The notes under the pieces are model-generated. The model was not told where the DNA came from. It ran no database searches and saw only the letters and a list, made by a program, of their open reading frames with translations. A stretch of 53,916 nt of DNA. It comes from an uncultured Senegalimassilia sp. (GTDB lineage: Bacteria > Actinomycetota > Coriobacteriia > Coriobacteriales > Eggerthellaceae). Within the stretch, counting starts at the first letter, position 1; each line of letters begins with the position of its first letter. Positions 34,132 to 41,618 of the stretch are shown in pieces. The stretch spans positions 1 through 53,916 of the forward strand of contig NZ_CAKUAT010000018.1 of NCBI RefSeq assembly GCF_934636665.1, given 5' to 3'. Both the position numbers and the translations under genes were made by a program.

Positions 34132-35487
34132 ATGAAGGTGCTGCATGTTTCCGATTTGCATATCGGGAAGCGCGTTAACGGCATGTCGATGCTGGACGAT
34201 CAGCGCTATATTCTGCGGCAGATACTGGATATTGCGGAGAAGCACCAGGTCAGCGTGTTGCTGATTGCCGGCGACATCTACGACAAGGCATCGCCGAGCG
34301 CCGAGGCGGTCACCGTGTTCGACGCGTTTTTGACCGATGCGGTGGCGGCGGGTTTGCGCGTGCTGGCCATCCCCGGCAACCATGATTCCGCCGAGCGCAT
34401 CGCCTATGCGCAGGGGCTGTTGGAGAAGCAGGGCGTTTGCCTGCCTCCGGTGTATGCGGGCGAAGTCGAGCGGGTTGAGCTTGAGGATGAGCACGGGCCG
34501 GTGGAGTTCTGGCTGCTGCCGTTTTTGAAGCCCGGCGACGTGCGCAGGTTCTTCCCCGATGAGGAAATCGGCGACGACTATTCGGCCGCGTTGCGTGCGG
34601 TGCTGAGCGCGTGCGATATCGACCAGGGGAAACGCAACGTTGTGCTGTCGCACCAGCTGGTGACGGCGTACGGCACGGCGCCCGATCGCGCCGACGACGA
34701 GATCAAGCTGGGCGGCATGGATAACGTGGACGTGTCGGTGTACAACGCGTTCGACTACGTGGCGCTCGGGCATGTGCACCGCTCGCAGCGCGTGGGGCGC
34801 GACACCGTGCGTTATTCGGGCTCGCCGCTGAAGTATTCGTTTAGCGAAGCGCGGTATGGCAAGAGCGTGGCGCTGGTTGAGCTAGGGGAGAAGAAACCGG
34901 GCGATGACGTGGGCGAATGCGTATCGTTCGAGCTGATTCCGCTCGTGCCGCTGTATGACGTGCGCGAGGTTCGCGGCACGCTGGCGGATGTGCTGGCGAT
35001 GGGTGCCGCAGCGGGCGGTTCGCTGGTGGATGCCGGAGTTTCGGCTGGCGGCGCCAACGATGGGAAGGCGGCGGATGACGCCAACGACGAGGCGGCGCTG
35101 GCCGATGGCGCCGGTGATGCGGCTGTGCAGGCTGACGATGTGTCCGCGCCGGCCGCCGCGGTGCGCGATGCCTCACAGGACTACCTACACATCACGCTTT
35201 CCGATGAGCATCCGCAGTTGGACGCTATGGCGAAGATCCACGAAGTGTTCCCCAACGCCATGATGCTGGACTATGACAATGTGACGGTGCTTGTCGACCG
35301 CCCGCAAACTCAGCTTACGGCGGACCCCGACAGCATGGACACGTTGGAGATGTTCGGCGCCTTCTATGAAAGCCAGGTGGGCAATCCCCTGGATGATGAG
35401 CAGCAAGATTTCGCGCGCAAGCTGATTGCGAAGGTTGAGGACTCGGCCGCAAAAGGCCCCGATGGGCAGGAAGAGGGTGCGCAATGA
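34132..35487 (+). CDS. sbcD: exonuclease SbcCD, nuclease subunit D
   Basis: 451 residues. This is a Mre11-type metallophosphoesterase: D8/H10 in HVSDLHIGK, AGDIYDKA, the GNHDSAER motif, LSHQL and LGHVHRSQ supply the two-metal site. With SbcC it opens DNA hairpins and trims protein-blocked or palindromic ends. An Ala/Asp/Gly-rich insert of about 60 residues (roughly 285-345) separates the catalytic and C-terminal capping domains and is absent from E. coli SbcD (400 residues). The gene overlaps sbcC by 4 bases (ATGA). ATG at 34132 is the family N-terminus (MKVLHVSDLHIG). The repeat array upstream may influence its expression. Confidence 0.95.
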   Translation: MKVLHVSDLHIGKRVNGMSMLDDQRYILRQILDIAEKHQVSVLLIAGDIYDKASPSAEAVTVFDAFLTDAVAAGLRVLAIPGNHDSAERIAYAQGLLEKQGVCLPPVYAGEVERVELEDEHGPVEFWLLPFLKPGDVRRFFPDEEIGDDYSAALRAVLSACDIDQGKRNVVLSHQLVTAYGTAPDRADDEIKLGGMDNVDVSVYNAFDYVALGHVHRSQRVGRDTVRYSGSPLKYSFSEARYGKSVALVELGEKKPGDDVGECVSFELIPLVPLYDVREVRGTLADVLAMGAAAGGSLVDAGVSAGGANDGKAADDANDEAALADGAGDAAVQADDVSAPAAAVRDASQDYLHITLSDEHPQLDAMAKIHEVFPNAMMLDYDNVTVLVDRPQTQLTADPDSMDTLEMFGAFYESQVGNPLDDEQQDFARKLIAKVEDSAAKGPDGQEEGAQ

Positions 35488-38400
35488 AGCCGCTGAAGCT
35501 GACCATGTCCGCGTTCGGACCGTATTCTGGCGAGACGGAAATCGACTTTCGGACGCTTGGCTGCTCGGGTGTGTACCTGGTGTGCGGCGACACGGGCGCG
35601 GGCAAAACCATGATCTTCGACGCCATCTGCTTCGCGTTGTTCGGCGAGGCAAGCGGCGACAGCCGAAACGGTGCCCGGTCTTCCGCAAGTTTGCGCAGCG
35701 ATTTCGCCGATCCGGCAAGCAAAACGTTCGTTGAGCTGGAGTTCTCCTATCGCGGGCAGACCTATCGCGTAAAGCGCAATCCCGATTACGAGCGTGCTAA
35801 GAAGCGCGGCGAAGGCACCACGAAAGAGCCTGCGAACGCGGAGATCGAGCTCCCTGACGGGCGTTGCATCAGCGGCGTGCGCAAGGTGAACATGCAGGTG
35901 GAAGAGCTGCTGGGCATCGATGCGAACCAGTTCAAGCAGATCGTCATGCTGGCGCAGGGCGAGTTTCGTAAGCTGCTCACGGCCGACACGGCAACGCGCG
36001 AGGGCATCTTCCGCAAGCTGTTCGCCACGCAAAAGTACGAGATGCTGCAAGATCGCCTGGGCGAGGAGTGCCGCAAACTCGAGCGCGAGAACGAGAAGCT
36101 GAAAAGCGAGGTTTTGCGGTGCGCGCAAACCGTCCGTTTTGCGGCAGAGGATGCGCGCGAGGAGGAGCTCGACGAGCGCCGTCGCAGCGGAGCGCCTATG
36201 GGCGCGTGGCTGGTCGAGCTGCTTGAGGGGCTTTTGACGCGCGATAAGGCAGAGTCTGCGCAGCTCAGCGAGCAGGTCGAGGAGTTGCGTCGAAAATGGG
36301 CGGATGCTAATGCGCTGGTGAAGCAGGTGAAGAACCGTCCGCGTTACGAGCAGGAACGTGCGGCGCTTGCCGAAGAGGTTGCCCAGCACGAGGGGCGGAC
36401 GGAAGGTTTGCAGGCGGCGCTGCAGCAGGAGTGCGCGCACGATGCCGAACGCCTGGAGGCAACCGAGCGCGCGGCGGTTATCGAGGGGACGTTCGCGAAA
36501 TACCAGGCGCTGCAGCGTGCCGATCAGGGGCTTTCGGCTGCGAAGGAAGCGTTGTCGCGTGCTGAGCAGGCTTCCAAGGCTGCTCAGGCAGCTGCCGGCA
36601 AGGCGGAAGAGCAGCGGGCGCAGGCGGCGCAGGCCGTGGAGAAACTTGCGGGCTCGGACGTTCGCCAGGCGCAGGCGCAGGCGGCGTTCGATGCGGCGCA
36701 GCTGCGCGTGAATGCCGCGGGCGAGGCGCTTGCGGGCGCAAAAGACCTTGCTGCCAAGGTTGCGGCGGCGCAAAAGGCCCGAAAGCAGGTGCAAACCTTG
36801 CTGGAGCAGGAAGAGTCGCTGGTTGGGGCCGAACGCAAAGCGCAGGATACGGTTGCGCAGGCGAAGGCGGCAAGCGAGTCGTTCGCCGGCGCTGACGTTG
36901 CGCTGAGCGAGGCGGGCGCCGCGCTCGATCGCGCGTTGCGTGCGGAGCAGGATGCTTCCCGGGCGGTGCAGCGTCGCGGCGAATTGCAGCAGGCGGCTCA
37001 GGCTGCGGCCGAGCCGCACCTTCGTGCCGTCGAGCGGCTCAAAGCTGCGGAAGTCGTTCATGATAAGGACTTGGCGCAGGTGCAGCAGCTGCAAAAGGCC
37101 CAGCGTGCGGGTCGTGCGGGTCTGCTTGCGGCAGATTTGCAGGATGGTTTGCCCTGTCCGGTGTGCGGTTCGGTGCATCATCCCATGCCGGCGCAGGCGG
37201 CGGGCAGCATCCCGAGCGATGATCAGATCGACAAGGCAACGGCCATTGAGGCTGCATCGAAGGCGGCGGTCGATCAGGCGGCGCGCGAAGCCGAGGGTGC
37301 AAAGACTCGTCGCGAGACCGCGCAGCTTGCGCTTGATGAGTTCGACAAGGAGCATGGCGGCGAGCAGAGCATCGCGCAAGTTCTTGAGCAGGCGCGCAAT
37401 GGCGTTGCGGCCGCGAAGCATGCGAAGGCAGATGCGCAGCTGCGTTGCGACGAGGCGACGCGCGCTGCGAAGGCGCTTGCCGACGCTGAGGCGGCGCATG
37501 AGCGTTCTGCAACGGCGTTGTCGCAGGTCAAGGACGCCCGCCAGGCTGCGGAGCGCGATCACGCGTCGGTCGAGGCCGAAGCGCGCGCCCTTAAGGAGCG
37601 CCTGGCGGTTGTTTCCGTGGACGAAGCCCAGCGCGCGTTCGAGAACGCGCAGCATGATGCAAGCGTCGCGCAAACCGAGCTGAACAACGCCGAACGCGCG
37701 GTCTCCGCGCTCGCCGCCGCTCAGCGCGGCCAGCAAGCTGCGGAAGAAGCTGCGAAACAGGTGGCCGAGCAGGCGCGCAAGGCCGGGGAGACGCTGCAAA
37801 ACCAAACGCAAGCGCAGCAGCTTGCCGAGCAGGAGGCGAAGCATCTGCGCGCCGACCTGGACTTCCCCTCGCTCGATGCGGCTCAAACCGAGGCCGCGCG
37901 GCTGCGTCAGCTGGCCGACGGCCTGAAGCGCAGGCGCGATGCGGCCCAGCGGGCGGTCGAGCAAAACACGCAGCAACTTGCAACCAAACGCGAGCTGCTG
38001 GCTGCGAAGGACAAGCAGCTGGCCGAGCTGCCCGCAGGCGACGCTGCCGCAGCGGCAAAGGAGCGCAGCGACTACGAGGAGCAGGGCAAACTGGCCAACG
38101 AGCGCCTTGGCGCCGTGAACCTGCGCGTTTCCGCGAACGGGGAGTGTCTTGAGCAGCTGCGCAAAACGCTGAAGCGCGCGGGCGATATCGAAGAACGCTA
38201 CGGCCGGATCAAGCTGATGGCCGATGCCGCGAACGGCAACCTGACCGGACGCGCAAAAGTCCGCTTCGAGGCGTACGTGCAGGGCATGTACTTCGACAAG
38301 GTCATCGCGGCGGCGAACCAGCGCCTGCGCGTGCTGACGGCGGGGCAGTTCGAGCTGGTGCGCTGGTCGGAGTCTGCGGGCAACTCGAAGGCCGGCCTGG

Positions 38401-38741
38401 GGCTGTACGTCATCGACAGCTTCACCGGGCGCGCCAGGGATGCGTCGTCGCTTTCGGGAGGCGAATCGTTCCAAGCGTCGCTGTGCCTGGCGCTGGGGCT
38501 TTCCGACATCGTGCAGGCTCACGCCGGCGGCATCGAGCTCGACACCATGTTCGTGGACGAGGGCTTCGGCTCGCTCGACCAGGGTGCGTTGGGCAACGCC
38601 ATCAGCCTGCTGTCTGACCTGTCGGGCGGCAACAAGCTGGTGGGCATCATCAGTCACGTTGAGGATCTGAAGGCGAATATTCCCAAGCGCATCATCGTGG
38701 CCAAAACCCAATCCGGCTCTACCGCAAAAGTAGAAGCCTAG
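35484..38741 (+). CDS. sbcC: exonuclease SbcCD, ATPase subunit C
   Basis: 1,085 residues of Rad50/SMC type. It has the N-terminal Walker A VCGDTGAGKTMIFDAI, long Ala/Gln/Glu-rich coiled coils, and the zinc hook C558-P-V-C561 near the midpoint. The second coil is followed by the C-terminal lobe with signature SLSGGESFQASL, Walker B DTMFVDEGFGSLD and a closing ISHVEDLK. The complex bridges and processes DNA ends and hairpins. The length is close to the usual ~1,050. It is translationally coupled to sbcD. A strong terminator follows, then a palindrome-rich non-coding region. Confidence 0.96.
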   Translation: MKPLKLTMSAFGPYSGETEIDFRTLGCSGVYLVCGDTGAGKTMIFDAICFALFGEASGDSRNGARSSASLRSDFADPASKTFVELEFSYRGQTYRVKRNPDYERAKKRGEGTTKEPANAEIELPDGRCISGVRKVNMQVEELLGIDANQFKQIVMLAQGEFRKLLTADTATREGIFRKLFATQKYEMLQDRLGEECRKLERENEKLKSEVLRCAQTVRFAAEDAREEELDERRRSGAPMGAWLVELLEGLLTRDKAESAQLSEQVEELRRKWADANALVKQVKNRPRYEQERAALAEEVAQHEGRTEGLQAALQQECAHDAERLEATERAAVIEGTFAKYQALQRADQGLSAAKEALSRAEQASKAAQAAAGKAEEQRAQAAQAVEKLAGSDVRQAQAQAAFDAAQLRVNAAGEALAGAKDLAAKVAAAQKARKQVQTLLEQEESLVGAERKAQDTVAQAKAASESFAGADVALSEAGAALDRALRAEQDASRAVQRRGELQQAAQAAAEPHLRAVERLKAAEVVHDKDLAQVQQLQKAQRAGRAGLLAADLQDGLPCPVCGSVHHPMPAQAAGSIPSDDQIDKATAIEAASKAAVDQAAREAEGAKTRRETAQLALDEFDKEHGGEQSIAQVLEQARNGVAAAKHAKADAQLRCDEATRAAKALADAEAAHERSATALSQVKDARQAAERDHASVEAEARALKERLAVVSVDEAQRAFENAQHDASVAQTELNNAERAVSALAAAQRGQQAAEEAAKQVAEQARKAGETLQNQTQAQQLAEQEAKHLRADLDFPSLDAAQTEAARLRQLADGLKRRRDAAQRAVEQNTQQLATKRELLAAKDKQLAELPAGDAAAAAKERSDYEEQGKLANERLGAVNLRVSANGECLEQLRKTLKRAGDIEERYGRIKLMADAANGNLTGRAKVRFEAYVQGMYFDKVIAAANQRLRVLTAGQFELVRWSESAGNSKAGLGLYVIDSFTGRARDASSLSGGESFQASLCLALGLSDIVQAHAGGIELDTMFVDEGFGSLDQGALGNAISLLSDLSGGNKLVGIISHVEDLKANIPKRIIVAKTQSGSTAKVEA

Positions 38742-38757
38742 GGGTTTTCGAACGAAT

Positions 38758-38811
38758 CGACGGCCTTTGCGCTAGGCGGCAACGCCCGGCGCAAAGGCCG
38801 TCGCGTTTTAT
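38758..38811 (+). terminator. intrinsic terminator after sbcC
   Basis: CGACGGCCTTTGCGC (38758-38772) pairs perfectly with 38789-38803, followed by CGTTTTATT. It starts 17 bases after the sbcC stop. Confidence 0.9.
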
Positions 38812-38917
38812 TAAGGCCGATAACGCATGTCGTAAGGGGCGTCGGGGTTTAGGGCGGATAACACATGCCCCAATGGCTGCCAGTTTCAGGCTGGCGATGC
38901 CGGCCGCCGCACAGCCG

Positions 38918-38995
38918 ATGGTCAAAACTTGCACCCGCTGCAAGTTTTGACCATGCCATCGACGAAACTTGCAAATCCAACAAGTTTCGTCGATG
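38918..38995. repeat. two long perfect palindromes sharing an AAACTTG stem
   Basis: Hairpin 1: 38918-38933 pairs perfectly over 16 bp with 38939-38954 around CCCGC. Hairpin 2: 38957-38971 pairs perfectly over 15 bp with 38981-38995 around a 9-base loop. Both left arms contain AAACTTG in the lower half of the stem, with different flanks. They are only 2 bases apart and follow a weak direct repeat (GATAAC-(G/A)-CATG, 38819 and 38858 areas). Confidence 0.85.
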
Positions 38996-39040
38996 CATGA
39001 GAGCGTCTGTAGCGCGCTTTCGTTTCAGATAATTCGTTAA

Positions 39041-39195
39041 TAGCGGAAGCGAATAGCAGTTCGCTTCCGCTAATGCGCATCTTACGGAAGCGAAACTCAT
39101 TTCGCTTCCGTAAAGCCTTACCTAACGGAAGTGAAACACGATTCGCTTCCGTTATCCCTTGCTTAATGGAAGCGAATCGCGATTTCCTTCCGTTG
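39041..39195. repeat. array of four hairpins with exact 41-bp period
   Basis: Units start at 39041, 39082, 39123 and 39164. Each is a ~13-bp stem (T-A/T-A-(C/G)-GGAAGCGAA against TTCGCTTCC-G-...), a 6-base variable loop and a ~9-base variable spacer. The first two stems are perfect; the third has one G-T wobble; the fourth has one mismatch and two wobbles. Stem sequence is conserved while loops and spacers are not. It lies within the 920-base gap between sbcC and the next gene, with no coding sequence. Confidence 0.9.
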
Positions 39196-39290
39196 GCTCA
39201 TGCTTCAAGGAGGCAAACCTCCATCAATTTCCTTAGTTGAAGCCGAGGAGGAATCAATGCGGGCACGTTTACGCGTCGGATACGTTGGCT

Positions 39291-39322
39291 GGACACATAG
39301 CGCTATGCCCCCCTAAGTGTCC
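39291..39322. repeat. REP-like palindrome family A copy
   Basis: The ends are GGACAC/GTGTCC. Inside lies TAGCGCTA and, reading the other strand, CTTAGGGGGGC in place of CTTNGGGGACG. It is oriented opposite to the copy at 39465-39495. The 39196-39661 stretch holds these two copies and no gene I can support. Confidence 0.65.
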
Positions 39323-39464
39323 AGCGGGGGGTTGGCGATGGCGGGACTCGGTGAGTCGGCGAAGTTGGCGGGCCCCGTTAACTTCACGAGGCGGCGAACG
39401 CGGTGGGCTTGGCGCTCTGGCGGTCCGTCGGGAAACAGGCATGTTCGCGCGCCGAACACTTTGG

Positions 39465-39495
39465 GGACACTTTGGGGACGTAGCGCTAAGTGTCC
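39465..39495. repeat. REP-like palindrome family A copy
   Basis: The near-consensus copy of the family: GACACTTTGGGGACGTAGCG followed by CTAAGTGTC. The ACACTTTGGGG part is duplicated immediately upstream (39457-39466), as from slippage or a partial second insertion. Confidence 0.8.
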
Positions 39496-39661
39496 GACGG
39501 AGTTGGTGGGCTCCATGGTCTCGTTGGCCTTGCGGTTCGGCACGTCCTCAGCGTCCGTGCGTTTCCGCCCTCCCTGTGCTCGGCTTGCGTCAATGCCCGA
39601 AAGCGGGTGATTCCTTTCACCTGGTGTTTTACCGTATGATAGGCGAAGCGAAGGGGGGATT

Positions 39662-41377
39662 ATGATCGATGAGATAAAAGCGAACACCCGCTGCCTGGGA
39701 TGGGGATTCTTGCTGGCTTGGGCGTTTTGCGCGTTCTATTCCGGGTCCATGGACGGGTCGTCCATGGTGGTCGACGCAATGGGAGGCGGCGTTGCCAGGC
39801 GCCTGGCGGTGAGCGTGTTGCCAGTCGGTTCAGCGGTGGTGTCGCTGATCGTCATCGTTGCGGCGGAGCGCCGGCTCGGACCGCCGACGAACTGCCGCGC
39901 GCTCATCGTCGCTGCGCCTTTGGCGGTGACCGCCACCACGCCGATGCTGTTCCTTCCGGCGTACGGCTTCGCCGCAACGCCGTTTTTGTTCGCCGCGTCG
40001 GCAATCCTCACGGGCGCGGGCAGCGCGCTCATGTGGGTGATGTGGGGCCAGCTGTACGCGCGCTTGCCGCAAGACGCCGTCGAATCGTGCGCGCCGGCGT
40101 CCGCGTTCGTTGCCGCGCTGCTGTCGATTGCCACCATGGCGGTGCCTCACGGCGCGTCGATTGCGCTTGTTTCGATATATCCGCTTATCAGCGGCGTGTT
40201 GCTCTGGCGTGCTTGGCTCGAGGTCAGCGCTTCTGCCTCGGCAGACCACGCGTCCCTGCCTGCCGCCCCGCTTCCGTTGCGCGAAGCGTTCGGCTCCATG
40301 GGCCGCGGAGGCTTCGGCATCTTGGCGGCGTGCATGTTCGTGAGCATCGAGGGCTCGTTTTGGGCGTCGTCCTCGGCCGATGCGTCCCATGCCGTGATCA
40401 TCTTCGTGGTAAGCGCCCTGTTCATGGCGGTGGTCAGCGTGTCTGCAACCGCCGGGCCGCGCCGCGTGTCCCTGTCGTTCGCGTATCGGTGGATGTGCCC
40501 GCTTATGGTCGCCGGATTCGCCGCGATTATCGTGCTTGGCGCGAAAACGGGGGCTTTTGCGGCCGCGGGCGTGGGCATCGCCTCGCGTTTCGCGTTTTGC
40601 GTCATCACGCAGATGTACTTCGCGTCCTACGCCGCCCGCGGAGCGGCCACCCCGGTGCAGTCGTACGCCGTGGGCTGGCTGTTCGTCCACGTGGGCGATT
40701 TGCTCGGCCTGCTGGTGTCGTTTCCCCTGCAGGGCGCGATAGGCGCTAGCGCCATCGAGCCTTCCGGGGCAGCGGCGGTGCTGATCGTCGCGTTGGTCGC
40801 CGCGGTCATGCTGGCGCTCAACGACGAAACCAGGTTTTTGTCCTGGGAAACGCCCCAGTCTTATGCGGGCGCGGTTTGCGCGGCGTCGGCTTCGGCGGCG
40901 GGCATGGATGCGGCAGTGGGCGCCGGTGCGGGCGCGGCAACGGGCGCTGGTGCAGCCGTGGACGTTGACACGGTGGATGCCGCGAGCGCAGCTAGCGAAG
41001 CGAAGGCCGGACAGGTAGCGCTACGTCCCCAAAGTGTCAGGGGTGCGGGCGGGGAAGGCGAAGGCGCGGCTGGCGAAACGGGCGTGAGTGCGCCGGTTGC
41101 CGTTGGCGCTTCTCCTTCCGCCACCTCCTCGCAAAACCCTCAGCCTGTGGATTTCATCGGGCAGCGGGTGGCGCTGTTGGCTCGCGAGCATAAATTGACG
41201 CCGCGCGAAACCGAGGTGTTCGGGCTTTTGGCGCACGGGCGCTCCATCCCATACGTCCGCGACGCCCTTATCATCAGCCGCGACACGGCTGCCACGCACG
41301 CGAAGCATATCTACGCGAAGCTCGACGTGCACTCGCGCCAAGAGCTCATCGACCTGGTCATGAGCAACGAGCTGTAG
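39662..41377 (+). CDS. LuxR-family regulator with polytopic membrane N-half, cassette 2
   Basis: 571 residues. About 12 hydrophobic helices lie in residues 10-390, then a long Ala/Gly-rich linker (about 395-505), then a LuxR/GerE helix-turn-helix at 512-571 (LTPRETEVFGLLAHG, then ALIISRDTAATHAKHIYAKLDVHSRQE in two pieces). The architecture is the same as the regulator at 25432, but the sequences have clearly diverged. The linker includes residues 450-459 encoded by a REP-like element. ATG at 39662 follows GGGGGA. It converges on the flavoprotein gene at 41619 and presumably controls that reductase or senses its substrate (inference). Confidence 0.85.
   Translation: MIDEIKANTRCLGWGFLLAWAFCAFYSGSMDGSSMVVDAMGGGVARRLAVSVLPVGSAVVSLIVIVAAERRLGPPTNCRALIVAAPLAVTATTPMLFLPAYGFAATPFLFAASAILTGAGSALMWVMWGQLYARLPQDAVESCAPASAFVAALLSIATMAVPHGASIALVSIYPLISGVLLWRAWLEVSASASADHASLPAAPLPLREAFGSMGRGGFGILAACMFVSIEGSFWASSSADASHAVIIFVVSALFMAVVSVSATAGPRRVSLSFAYRWMCPLMVAGFAAIIVLGAKTGAFAAAGVGIASRFAFCVITQMYFASYAARGAATPVQSYAVGWLFVHVGDLLGLLVSFPLQGAIGASAIEPSGAAAVLIVALVAAVMLALNDETRFLSWETPQSYAGAVCAASASAAGMDAAVGAGAGAATGAGAAVDVDTVDAASAASEAKAGQVALRPQSVRGAGGEGEGAAGETGVSAPVAVGASPSATSSQNPQPVDFIGQRVALLAREHKLTPRETEVFGLLAHGRSIPYVRDALIISRDTAATHAKHIYAKLDVHSRQELIDLVMSNEL
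41010..41038. repeat. REP-like family A copy inside a coding sequence
   Basis: 27 of 29 bases equal the reverse complement of the 39466-39494 copy (core TAGCGCTACGTCCCC then AAAGTGTC). It is read in frame within the linker of the LuxR gene as residues VALRPQSV and neighbours. Confidence 0.85.
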
Positions 41378-41385
41378 CCCCAAAC

Positions 41386-41421
41386 GCAAAAAGGGACGCC
41401 CCGAAGGACGCCCTCTTTTGC
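41386..41421. terminator. bidirectional terminator between convergent genes
   Basis: GCAAAAAGGG (41386-41395) pairs with CCCTCTTTTGC (41411-41421) with one bulged C. A/T runs on both sides suit termination from either strand. It lies 8 bases after the LuxR stop. The remaining gap to 41619 is G+C-rich with no gene. Confidence 0.6.
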
Positions 41422-41618
41422 GGTTTCGCAAATCGCACAAATCTCGCCGCGCGTAAGCGCACGGGGTGATCCCGGTCCGGCATCACCCAAACCTTCCCGG
41501 CCCCGCGTCGCTCGCCGCGCGCAAGGCTCGCGGGCAAACCCGAATCCGGCATCGCTCAATCCTGCTATGCCTCGTGGGTCCCGGCCCTGCGCGCCTCGCG
41601 AGCGCTCCGCGGCTCCCG

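Noticed and set aside
35364..38711. Very long minus-strand open frame across sbcC
   Set aside because: It is the antisense of the Ala/Gln/Glu-rich coiled coil and gives a Leu/Arg/Ala-rich shadow without motifs.
39041..39195. CRISPR array
   Set aside because: The period is 41 bp with only 9-base spacers between hairpins and repeats that are near-perfect palindromes of varying stem. There are no cas genes in the window, and CRISPR spacers are about 30 bases.
39237..39665. Possible 142-codon gene between sbcC and the LuxR gene
   Set aside because: It covers two REP-like copies, is Trp/Arg/Cys-rich, has no ribosome site and ends inside the next gene's start region.
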